Shown here piece by piece: positions 1-7,245 of a stretch of 10,350 nucleotides of DNA. The position numbers and the translations under genes are program-made. Each line of letters begins with the position of its first letter. The stretch's first letter is position 1. The stretch is from NCBI GenBank assembly GCA_037447655.1, contig JBBHKE010002637.1, positions 190,001-200,350 on the forward strand. Reading direction: 5' to 3'. Under the pieces are notes generated by a model. The model was not told the origin of the DNA. It searched no databases and saw only the letters and a program-made list of their open reading frames with translations. This DNA is from Zygnema cylindricum. Taxonomy: Eukaryota > Streptophyta > Zygnematophyceae > Zygnematales > Zygnemataceae.

Positions 1-660
1 CCAATATCTGTAATGCTGGGTCATATAAAAAAAACAAAGTAACCAAGTTTCACCAAAACAAAGTAGTCAAGTATTTGTGTTGTATTTAAAAAAAAAAAAT
101 GTTTGTAGTGTTGGTCAGCCTTTGAGCTGATAATGATGTTCAACAACTTTCTTGGTCTTTAGACTAAGTTGGTTGATTGAAAAAACAAAAAAAAAAAATA
201 TTAAAAGTAACAATGTATCTAACAAACAAATATAATAAATCGAAAACAAGGCTTTGTAATGTTGGTCAGCCTCCAAGCTGATAGTGATGTTTAATGCAAC
301 CTTCTAAGTCTTAGGACTAAGTTGGTTGATCACAAAAAAAGAAAAAGAAAAACAAAGTACTCAGAGTAATCAATTTACTATAACAAACAACGAAAAGTAA
401 TAAATAATAAGTGATTGTAATATGATTCAGCCTTTGAGCTGATAATGATGTTTATGCAACCATCTAGGTCTTCGGACTAAGGTGCTTGATCGAAAAAGAA
501 AAAAAAGTACTTAAAGTAATCAACATATTCTAACTATCAAAAAATATAAAAGAAAATACGTGTTTCGTAGTGTTAGTCAGCCATCGAGCTGATAATGATG
601 TTGTTCCAACCATCTGGGTCTTTGGACTAAGTTGGTTGTATCCTAGTTAAGTCTGATGTT
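1..660. repeat. Tandem array of hairpin-forming modules with A-rich spacers
   Basis: Four full copies of a ~75-nt module lie at about 105-182, 256-330, 417-490 and 567-640, with spacings of 151, 161 and 150 bp measured at the shared TCAGC. A fifth, internally deleted copy is suggested at 10-23, where the module start (GTAATGCTGGGTCA) runs straight into the A-rich spacer, so the array probably continues to the left. Each module contains TCAGC-(6 nt)-GCTGA, then the near-constant TGATAATGATGTT, then a GGTC/GACT hairpin with a 4-nt loop, often enclosed by CAAC...GTTG. Spacers are A-rich and share words such as AACAAAGTA and AGTAATCAA. No open frame spans the units. Repeat status is clear; any RNA function is inference. 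Confidence 0.9.
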
Positions 661-1131
661 TTTTTTTTCTTATTATTATCTTTGTTATGTTTACATTTGT
701 TTCTTGCGTTTTTGTCATGTGATCAAGGTTGTATTGTGGTTATTTATTTTGTTTGTCTTTTTTTTGTTTTCTTCTTTTGTGATTTTATGTATTGATAAAA
801 AAAAAATATAAAAAATATTCATGCAACACCTTAGTATAAAATAAACAAAAACCATTAGTATTCTGTTTTAAACGAATAATGGTTGAATAATGCTAATGGT
901 TTAATGTGTATCCTAGATTTAACATTAAAATATTTAATACTACATGATATATTCAGTCCATTCATTCATATAATTCATTAGATTGTGATCGAACGCTTAA
1001 ATCAAACTGAAACTTTTACGCTTAATCAAACCCCCTATATGAACGAAACGCGAATTAAACCATCCAATTGGCATCGTCATGGTCTTTACCATGTACAATG
1101 CGATAGTTCAGTGCGTACCATGTACGAATAT
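661..1131. other. AT-rich non-coding stretch
   Basis: No coding frame or RNA gene is recognised. The stretch begins T-rich (about 658-780), switches to A-rich near 797-820, and is then ordinary AT-rich sequence. The switch directly abuts the tandem array, so the first 170 bases may be its decayed flank. Confidence 0.6.
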
Positions 1132-1157
1132 CGTACGTGACGCCAACACTGAAATTA
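1132..1157. repeat. Dispersed ~25-bp repeat, copy 1
   Basis: The sequence CGTACGTGACGCCAACACTG, continuing into GAAAT, recurs at 1957-1980 with a single G-to-C change (CGTACGTC...). Both copies sit in GTAC-rich surroundings, and a TGTACGAATATC word just before this copy resembles the TGTACGGATATT that opens the array at 1842. It may be an outlying fragment of that repeat family. Confidence 0.75.
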
Positions 1158-1841
1158 GGGGTACACCACGAATCGTAATTAAAGTAAAGAAAAAATTAGA
1201 GCAAAAAAAAAAAAAATACAATTAGAGCTATATGCGCTAATTATTGTGATATAACCTTTTAACAGAGGAAGTTTACTCTAATTTATTTAAATACTTTACA
1301 AGTAGGTTATGTCGGCAATAATTATCCGTGTTGTAATCAAAAACACTTAATTATGTAAATATACAAAAACTGTTAGTCAGTATATTTTGACGTCATTATG
1401 ACGTTAATACTATTTGTCTCATATATATGTACTATTTGTCTCAACTCATATTGTTGTCGTTTAACTATAAACTTTTCACATGTAAATTCATGTAAAGGTT
1501 CACACGGACGATAATGTTGTCGACAACGGAGCTATGGGATCGGGTTTTTTTTTTATGCTGTTTAATTTTTTGTTTAATGCAATTTCACATACGAGCGCGA
1601 TTCCATTAAATTATTAATTGTACCTTTTTACTTATAAAAGTACAATTTTCTCACAGTCAGACGCTGTCCGTACTCCACATTATTTAAAATGAACGTATAT
1701 TATAATTTTTTACGCTAATTAAACTTTACCTTAAATAGTATAATGAAAAAAATCGAATCATTTACTCTATTTAACGTGATAGAGTCGAAATTTAGGGCGA
1801 CAGAATTAGCGTTATCTACTCCAATTGCGATGCACTGTGAA
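1158..1841. other. AT-rich region with small palindromes, no gene seen
   Basis: No supportable coding frame. Small structures seen: TGACGTCA at 1388-1395, an exact cAMP-response-element-type octamer, with TGACGTTA close by at 1399-1406; a direct repeat TACTATTTGTCTCA at 1408-1421 and 1430-1443; a 12-bp palindrome GTTGTCGACAAC at 1516-1527; and a 7-bp stem ACTCTAT/ATAGAGT at 1764-1785. Each could arise by chance in sequence of this composition, and no nearby gene start supports a promoter. Confidence 0.5.
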
Positions 1842-2215
1842 GTGTACGGATATTAAAAACACGACAACGTGGCGTGATGTGACAAGATTGCACGGGCCAA
1901 AATTAAAAGTGCGATTACTGTACGTTTCTCGTACCGGTATAGATTAAACGACACAACGTACGTCACGCCAACACTGAAATAACAGTAGTATACAGATATT
2001 GACAACACGACAAAGTGGCGTGATGTGACGGGATTTAAAATACGATACTGTATGATACTTAACCGGTATTGATAACACGACATTTTGGCGTGTACGGATA
2101 TTGAGAAAACGACAACGTGGCGTGATGTTCCAGATTGCACGCGCAAAATTTTAAAGTACGATACTGTACGTTACTCAACCAGCATTGATATCACGACATT
2201 TTAGCGTGACGTCGA
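1842..2215. repeat. Tandem array with ACGACA...GGCGTG core
   Basis: Three units begin at 1842 (GTGTACGGATATT), 1988 (GTATACAGATATT) and 2090 (GTGTACGGATATT), about 146, 102 and 126 bp long. Within units the core TATTGAYAACACGACA followed by GGCGTG appears as two half-versions, one with AACGT or AAAGT before GGCGTG and one with TTTT, giving five recognisable cores near 1851, 1996, 2068, 2099 and 2183. Between cores the units share CGATACTGTACGTTACT-like sequence. The first unit also contains copy 2 of the dispersed ~25-bp repeat (1957-1980). Frames across it are incidental. It may be a minisatellite or the interior of a decayed transposon. Confidence 0.85.
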
Positions 2216-2601
2216 TTTTGTTTGGCCTTTTATCATACCACTACAACCACGCGAAATACAACAAATAGGATTGTAAAACATGTCTTTTTTCATTACATCA
2301 AAATGGAACATGACAAAGCCAATCAAAACTCAAATCACTCAATGGCTCACGATCTTACACAAAAACAATCGACGGTCAATTATTGTTGTCACCAGAGACG
2401 AATGCGGCTACAATGCTTTGCCCTTTTAGAAAAAGGGCAAAGCAAAAAGAAGTATGCACATGCGGGGGGAGAAAGTACGGATGCTAAAGTCGATTTTTTT
2501 TTAGCATTGAAATTCTTGACATGCGACAACCAACATGGCACATACGGATCGGCTAAAGTATGTAAAATTTTGATATATATAAGAAATATATGTCTGTCAT
2601 A
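2216..2601. other. Non-coding interval between repeat array and MITE
   Basis: A plus-strand frame (2222-2602) and an overlapping minus-strand frame (2389-2811) are both open here, but neither shows a recognisable domain or splice boundaries, and the minus frame runs into the MITE. The clear structure is the perfect hairpin at 2415-2443, listed separately. Confidence 0.5.
2415..2443. repeat. Perfect 13-bp hairpin
   Basis: GCTTTGCCCTTTT is followed by a 3-nt AGA loop and then its exact complement AAAAGGGCAAAGC. An uninterrupted 13-bp stem with a 3-nt loop and a GC-containing base is unusual in this AT-rich background. On the plus strand it is followed by A-rich rather than T-rich sequence, so it does not look like a simple terminator. 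Confidence 0.85.
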
Positions 2602-2897
2602 GTTCAAAAGTAGGTGAAAGTAGGCCCATACAATATGCCTGTTGTACGCAAAACATACAATATGCACAGGCACCCAAAACATACAATATGACCTTAAGAC
2701 CCATACTGTATTAGTCGCAATATGAAAAAAAAAATTAACACGGTTGAGTTGCACATCGTTCGATAGAGAATTAAACGTCATCAGACGGTCGCTGATCAAA
2801 GTAGCAATCAAAGTATGGATCTAAGAAGATCACATGAAAATCCCATAACACAACTTGCGCGTATCAAAGGCCTACAATAAAACGCCTACTTTTGAAC
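2602..2897. mobile_element. MITE-like element, TA-flanked, TIR GTTCAAAAGTAGG
   Basis: A 13-bp perfect terminal inverted repeat, GTTCAAAAGTAGG at 2602-2614 and CCTACTTTTGAAC at 2885-2897, is bounded on both sides by the dinucleotide TA (2600-2601 and 2898-2899). A TAGGCC word just inside each end extends the similarity after a short gap. A 296-bp element with TA target duplication fits a Tc1/mariner-type non-autonomous element by established knowledge of that superfamily. No transposase is encoded. A second candidate copy is at 7246-7726. Inside, CATACAATATG occurs three times (2627, 2654, 2680) at 26-27 bp spacing. Confidence 0.68.
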
Positions 2898-3023
2898 TAT
2901 GGTCTATGTATTTATTTAGATAAATATAAATGTGTAGATAAATATATGTCTGTAGTGAGGCGATATGATATATAGAAACAAGTATCAGCTCGCCATGTTT
3001 ACAGGTTGTTGGGCCAACCGCTT

Positions 3024-3248
3024 CAGTACACCGTGTATCGCTGCTAGTTAATACTTTTTTCGCCACTTACAACATTTTTTCTCCGTACACACTTGTTCGA
3101 TTTTTAGTTTCAGTCAGCCAATCGGAAGCCGACAATCTTACCTTTCAATCGCAGCCTTCACATCTATAATCGGATATGTGTGTACGGAGAAAAGATGTTT
3201 TAAGCGAAGAAAAAAGTATTAAAACTAATAGCGATTCACGGTGAACTG
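3024..3248. mobile_element. MITE-like element with ~70-bp terminal inverted repeats
   Basis: The left arm (3024-3092) and right arm (3178-3248) are imperfect reverse complements over about 70 bp. Left starts CAGTACACCGTGTATCGCTG; the right arm read in reverse starts CAGTTCACCGTGAATCGCTA. Both continue through AATACTTTTTTC, then ACA- or AACAT-rich sequence, and end on the identical CTCCGTACACAC at the inner edge. About 85 bp separates the arms, with no coding potential. Obvious target-site duplications were not seen beside these ends. Right-end-like sequences recur at 6811-6842 and 7773-7803, so this is a family. The superfamily is uncertain. Confidence 0.78.
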
Positions 3249-3303
3249 TACAATAACTCCCACCTGATGAAAATTACGAAACGACATCATTTTACAACAG
3301 TTA

Positions 3304-3379
3304 CGCTACAGTACAGCAATGTCGCTGCGATATCCGTACATCGCTACAGTACAGCAATGTCGCTGCGATATCCGTACAT
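3304..3379. repeat. Exact 38-bp tandem duplication
   Basis: The 38-nt unit starting CGCTACAGTACAGCAATGTC and ending GATATCCGTACAT is present twice without a mismatch, at 3304-3341 and 3342-3379. Perfect identity suggests recent slippage or duplication. It carries the ATATCCGTACA word seen, in the opposite sense, in the array at 1842. Confidence 0.95.
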
Positions 3380-3494
3380 CTCACCAGTGTGCCGATTCCG
3401 CTATAATGCGCTATGGAAATCGGTTTCCGATGTTCCGATATTAGTTAATTGTATACAGGGGGGGTTGGGGATAATCCCGATGTGTACGTTGGAG

Positions 3495-3550
3495 TCCCTA
3501 AAACCCTCAAACCCAAAAACCTACGCCTTAAACCTGAACCCTCAATCCTA
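3495..3550. repeat. Degenerate telomere-like CCCTAAA stretch
   Basis: TCCCTAAAACCCTCAAACCC continues with AACCTACGCCTTAAACCTGAACCC and CTCAATCCTAA, all resembling mutated CCCTAAA/CCCTAA units. It lies directly before the large purine tract. It could be an interstitial telomeric remnant or ordinary C- and A-rich low-complexity sequence; units are too degenerate to decide. Confidence 0.45.
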
Positions 3551-4112
3551 AGTAGAGGAGGAAGGAGGAGAAAAGAAGGGGGAGAGAGAGGGAGGGAGGG
3601 GAGGAGAGGCACCAAAAACAAAAACAAAAGGAGGGAGGGAGACGAAAAGGGGAGGACAAGGGCGAGGTGGAAGGGGAGGGGGAGAGGGAGGGGGGGGGAG
3701 GGGGAGGAGAAAGGGGAGAGGGAGAAGCAGAGGACGAAGGAGAGGGCGACAGAGAGGGAGAGGGAGAGTGAGATTGAGAGGTGGAGAGAGAGGTAGAGGG
3801 AGAGGTAGAGGTAGAGGGAGAGGTAGAGGGAGAGAGAGGGAGAGGTAGAGGGAGAGGGAGAGGGAGAGGGATTATTCTCTCTCTCTTTCTCCCTCTCTCT
3901 CCCTCTTTTCCTCTCTCTCTTTCTCCCACTCTCTCGACCTCTCTCCCTCCCTCACGCTCTCTCTCTCTCTACTTCTCTCCCTTTCTCTCCCTCTCTCTCC
4001 CTCTCCCTATCTCTCTCGCTCTCTCTTTTGTTCTCTCTCTCCCCCTCTGTCCCTCTCTCCCTCTCATCCTCTCTCTCCCTCTCTCTCACTTTCCCTCTCT
4101 CCTTTTTCCTCA
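3551..4112. repeat. Long purine tract followed by pyrimidine tract
   Basis: From about 3551 to 3870 the plus strand is almost entirely G and A (GGAGAGGGAGAGGTAGAGGG-type units, with one AC-containing break near 3610-3627). At 3871-3876 it switches within six bases to almost pure C and T up to 4112 (CTCTCTCTCCCTC-type units). The halves are complementary in register over their inner parts, so the region can fold back. Open frames on both strands here encode only Arg/Glu/Gly-rich or Ser/Pro/Leu-rich low complexity and are not taken as genes. The right edge, TTTTTCCTCAG, resembles a 3' splice site, but no convincing exon follows. Confidence 0.92.
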
Positions 4113-4700
4113 GGTAAACCCGGTTGACGCCGAATTGTATCGCATTGGCACACATCGTAAATGCTTAAAAATAGGATTTCCTATCTGCATCGGTTTTATA
4201 TTGCATCGGCGCATCGGAATTTGGTTCATCAATAGGATACGCACTATTTACAATATTCATATTATATGGAATTTTTATAAATTTGAACTAAAAATGTAAA
4301 ACCACATAAGTTAAATTTCGGGAGACATGATTGGTTGATAAATCCGATGAATCTAAGAGATGATAAATCTAAATAAATTTTTAAACTCAAATTTGTGGCA
4401 GAGGAATGGATTGGACTAGGCAACCTCCCACCGGGCGCGGGGCTGTTTATATGAGAAAGTACCCTCTGTACAAGGCCATACTGTTTTTTTCTTTAACAAA
4501 AGATGCCACTAAAAATCTGCTAAGATTCTCGTCCTTTGAAAACTCCCACCGTCCGATTTTGAATTCTCGACGCAAACGCTCGTTCTATCGTGTACCTGAT
4601 GAGTCTCCTCCGAATGTCCTCAGGAGGACACTTAGCGCTTACTGGATGCTTGTATTGATCCACTTGTAAAACCAGAGTCAATCCACGACAGACGTGAAAC
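4113..4700. other. No recognised gene; two weak open frames
   Basis: The frame continuing out of the pyrimidine tract to 4299 contains QVNPVDAELYRIGTHRKCLK but has no recognised domain. A second plus frame at 4406-4669 contains RPILNSRRKRSFYRVPDESP; it starts at an ATG with no distinctive context, and I do not recognise the product. It could be an eroded transposon reading frame. A 14-bp palindrome ATAGGATTTCCTAT is near 4171. Confidence 0.4.
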
Positions 4701-5037
4701 TATAGACTTACATGTGGCAAATGGCGTGTAGCGTCTTACAGCCTGTTCGACGACAAAATCTTGGTTGTAGGTCATCCTGTCACGCCTCCTTCATAAATGT
4801 GCACAATCAAGTTGGTACAGCGATAATGCATTCACGTACAAAATGGTACATTCTTCGACATTTGCACAAACTTTAATTTTGCAACAGTTTTCGTGGCCGT
4901 TTGTACGACGACAACCCTAAGAACGTTCAGATTGTACATTAGCGTGACGCTACTAAGATATTTTAATCGGCGTCTATCCGTACACATACGCAGTTGCGAT
5001 TTTGTCCTTTTCGAAATGATGATTATTCCCGGGCGGC
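4701..5037. other. GTAC-rich intergenic sequence
   Basis: No supportable gene. The stretch repeats short words used elsewhere in the window: TTAGCGTGACG at 4939-4949 also ends the array at 2201-2211, and TATCCGTACA at 4975-4984 matches the 38-bp duplication. It may be a diverged fragment of the same repeat family. Confidence 0.45.
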
Positions 5038-5277
5038 TCAACAGGACCCTACGTGGTACCAATCGCAATCTAACAAGTAAGCAATTTTAGCATCACTGGC
5101 ACGACCTAATGGAAGGGTGATACAAATTTTACTGCCAGTAAACGTGACTGTACAATTATTCGGAATGCCTGATGGGAGGTTACCCTTAACTGTACCTTTC
5201 GTCCACTTAATGTCAGCATTCACTGACCCAAAAAAGTACATAGAATCCTCTTTACATATCTCCCATAGCGAAACGTT
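5038..5277 (-). CDS. Possible coding exon, unrecognised product
   Basis: The minus frame is open from 5277 to a stop at 5038-5040, with a first ATG at 5241. The translation contains GSVNADIKWTKGTVKGNLPS and then CTVTFTGSKICITLPLG. That is a hydrophilic segment followed by alternating beta-strand-like residues with two cysteines, which looks more protein-like than most chance frames here. I do not recognise a family. No signal peptide is visible. An AG near 5251 could be a splice acceptor, and GT dinucleotides near the 3' part could be donors, but none is compelling. It could be an exon of a larger gene, a transposon remnant, or chance. Confidence 0.3.
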   Translation of the reverse strand, partial: NVSLWEICKEDSMYFFGSVNADIKWTKGTVKGNLPSGIPNNCTVTFTGSKICITLPLGRASDAKIAYLLDCDWYHVGSC

Positions 5278-5280
5278 TTA

Positions 5281-5677
5281 AATGCTTTTCGCGCCAAAGA
5301 AGAAAGTAGGTTGGTGGACGGTTAGGAGAAAAGTCGGGCGGCCACTATTCCTTCAGTCGTTGGCAGTTTTCGTACGAAAACGTGTACGGTCACGCTTTTT
5401 TTGTCAGTAATATTTTGACCAAATTTCCATCAAGTCGGCGCCATTAAACAAACCACACCTACGTGTTTTTTCTTGGTTGGTTCTACGTAGTCTTTTGTTC
5501 AATCGTTTAAAATAATCAAAGATTTCTTATAAGAGAAAATTTTGATAGTGTTATCTTTTCGAGCACGAAATTAAGGTTTGTGCGGTATTAAATATAATAA
5601 TTGCGTGCGCACTATGCCATTATTTTGAAGAGTAGCGTTTTAAAATCTCTCACGAAATGTGGATGGCGTGGGGGCAT
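5281..5677. other. Intergenic sequence with two palindromes
   Basis: No gene seen. TTTTCGTACGAAAA at 5367-5380 is a perfect 14-bp palindrome. At 5515-5546 a 32-nt imperfect palindrome runs from ATCAAA to TTTGAT around the central TTCTTATAAGAGAA. CTACGTAG near 5483 is another short palindrome. Confidence 0.55.
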
Positions 5678-6811
5678 GCATTTATCGGGAATTAGTCCGA
5701 CGACTGTTTTGGTTGCGTACAGTCACTTACGTCACGTTGTCACAAATTGTACGTTTGAAGTACATATTGGTACAAGTAAAGTACCGTTTAGTACAAATTT
5801 GACGGCCAATCGGTTGGACAACTTTGACTTTCAAAATATTGTTTCAACCGCTTGCGGACGTCAACCGTCATAATAAAATTTACAATTCACACAGCCGGCG
5901 AACGTTTACGTTAACAAAACTGCGGCAACCACATGTAAATATAAGTGTTGCAGCCACATGTAAATAAAAGTGTTGCAAACAGTCACTTTTTGTCGTTACG
6001 TGAGCTCCACGGTGAGAGCACGTTGAATATTAACTTGGCCGCAAAATTGAAATTTAGTCGTCTAAGCGTTACATTGAACTTATACGCAAATTGAAACGAA
6101 ACCTCTTTAAACTGAAGTATTTTAAGTATTGTACGGAAATATTAAAACGCATGAAACGAAATTTCGCTGTCAATGTAAGAATGTTGATTCGTAGAAAGTG
6201 TGGCTCGATTTTGTCGCCCGTGATGACCCGCATTTTTTTCATTTAATTTCAATTGATATTTTTAAGCCGGTTCATTTTATTATAGTGTACAAAGTTTATT
6301 TCATTTCGTGCGTTTTAATATTTCCGTACAATACTTACAGTACTTCAATTTAAAGAGGCTTCGTTTCAATTTGTGTCTAAGTTCAATGCATCGCTTAATT
6401 TCAATAGGTTTCGTTTCACTTTGCGTCTAAGTTCAATTTAACACTTAGACAATTCAATTTCAATTTTGCGGTTGTGCTCTTACCGTGGAGCTCACATAAC
6501 GACAAAAAGTTACTGTCTCCAACCATTTTATTTACATGTGGTCGCCGCAGTTTTGTTACCGTAAACGCTCGCCGGCCGTGTGAATTGCTAAATTTATTAT
6601 GACGGTCGACGTTCGCAAGCGCGGCAAAATTTTAGGCGGTTGAAACAATGTTACGAAAGTCAAAGATGTCCAACCAATTGACCGTCAAATTTATACTCAA
6701 CGGTACTTTATTTGTACCAATGTGTACTTCAAGCATACGTTTTTTGACAAAATGACGTAAGTGACTGTGCGCAACCAAAACAGTCACTGTCATGATCAAT
6801 TCCCAAAAATT
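5678..6811. mobile_element. Large foldback element, ~500-bp inverted arms
   Basis: The left arm (about 5678-6161) and right arm (about 6299-6811) are reverse complements over nearly their whole length, leaving a 137-nt spacer. In one ~127-nt stretch starting at 5705 I count roughly 15 mismatches by eye, so the arms are similar but clearly diverged. Shared landmarks include ACTGTTTTGGTTGCG, CAGTCACTTACGTCA, AATTCACAC next to GCCGGC, GAGCTCCACGG and GTACGGAAATATTAAAACGC. Each arm carries its own tandem duplication: 25 bp at 5925-5949/5950-5974 on the left, and about 50 bp near 6347-6446 on the right. No transposase or other protein is encoded. The right arm runs into the element-end motif at 6811-6842; a matching left end was not found. 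Confidence 0.8.
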
Positions 6812-6842
6812 ATTAACACTATTAGCGATACACGGTGTAGTG
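6811..6842. repeat. Element terminus related to the 3024-3248 MITE
   Basis: TTAACACTATTAGCGATACA followed by CGGTGTAGTG closely matches the right end of the 3024-3248 element (TTAAAACTAATAGCGATTCA then CGGTGAACTG). It directly abuts the right arm of the large foldback, so it may be that element's true right terminus, which would put both elements in one family. A short minus frame across it, ending GHYTVYR, is incidental. Confidence 0.6.
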
Positions 6843-7245
6843 TCCTTCCTTGAGGATGGTGTTCACAAACTGGCTCGATAGCGCATCGAACGGTCGATGT
6901 TTACGCCGAGAAGCGTGGAGAATCCTGACAGATCTACGGTAAACATGTTTGAAACACTTTTTGATTAAAATCCTGGCGGTCGAAGTGAAAAATCGCCGAT
7001 ACAAAAATGCAAACTATTTTCTAACATTATTTTATAATTATGTGGATAACATTTTATCTTTTTGGGCCAGTTTGGCTATGAACCGTTACTACATACCCGC
7101 TTACGAATTTTTTACATTTATTGATTTTTACTTTTCTTGGTTTTGATTTTGATTTTGCTTTTTATTTTTCTTGATGTCGATTTATTATTTTCTTACTTAA
7201 TTTTATTTTTTTTCCTGTTTTTTTTAATGTATGCACTTTGGGCTA
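6843..7245. other. Non-coding, becoming T-rich
   Basis: No gene recognised. Two short open frames overlap here on opposite strands without domain similarity. From about 7110 to 7230 the sequence is strongly T-rich (repeats of TTTTGATTTTGATTTTGC and long T runs), immediately before the next MITE-like element. Confidence 0.5.

Noticed and set aside
105-640. Hammerhead-ribozyme reading of the modules (CTGATAATGATG followed by GAAA after GTTGGTTGAT in some units)
   Set aside because: The GAAA is missing in units 2 and 4, the CTGANGA core is broken (CTGATAA), and no conserved cleavage-site stem is present.
1385-1410. TGACGTCA as a functional CRE promoter element
   Set aside because: A single exact octamer plus one near match without any adjacent gene start is weak evidence.
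2222-2811. Overlapping open frames on both strands (126 and 140 residues)
   Set aside because: No domain, no splice signals; the minus frame starts within the MITE and both cross the hairpin at 2415.
3266-3330. CTGATGAAAATTACGAAAC, which contains both hammerhead core boxes
   Set aside because: There is no base-paired stem II between the boxes and no stem I partner; the only possible stem III partner (ATGTCG downstream) has C where the required U should be.
3449-4155. Open frames across the purine/pyrimidine tracts on both strands
   Set aside because: They encode only low-complexity Arg/Glu/Gly or Ser/Pro/Leu runs, as any GA/CT repeat without stop codons does.
4598-4645. CTGATGAGTCTCCTCC...AGGAGGAC as a hammerhead with stem II
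   Set aside because: The stem is plausible, but the GAAA box after it is absent (ACTTAG instead).
4406-4669. 87-residue plus-strand frame containing RRKRSFYRVPDESPPNVLRR
   Set aside because: It resembles an eroded transposon frame in texture only; no motif of a reverse transcriptase, RNase H or transposase could be identified.
5601-5873. 90-residue plus-strand frame in the left arm of the foldback
   Set aside because: It lies inside the inverted repeat, and the matching right-arm sequence does not keep the frame open.
6822-7004. 60-residue minus-strand frame ending GHYTVYR
   Set aside because: Its C-terminal codons are the element-end motif and no transposase motif is visible.
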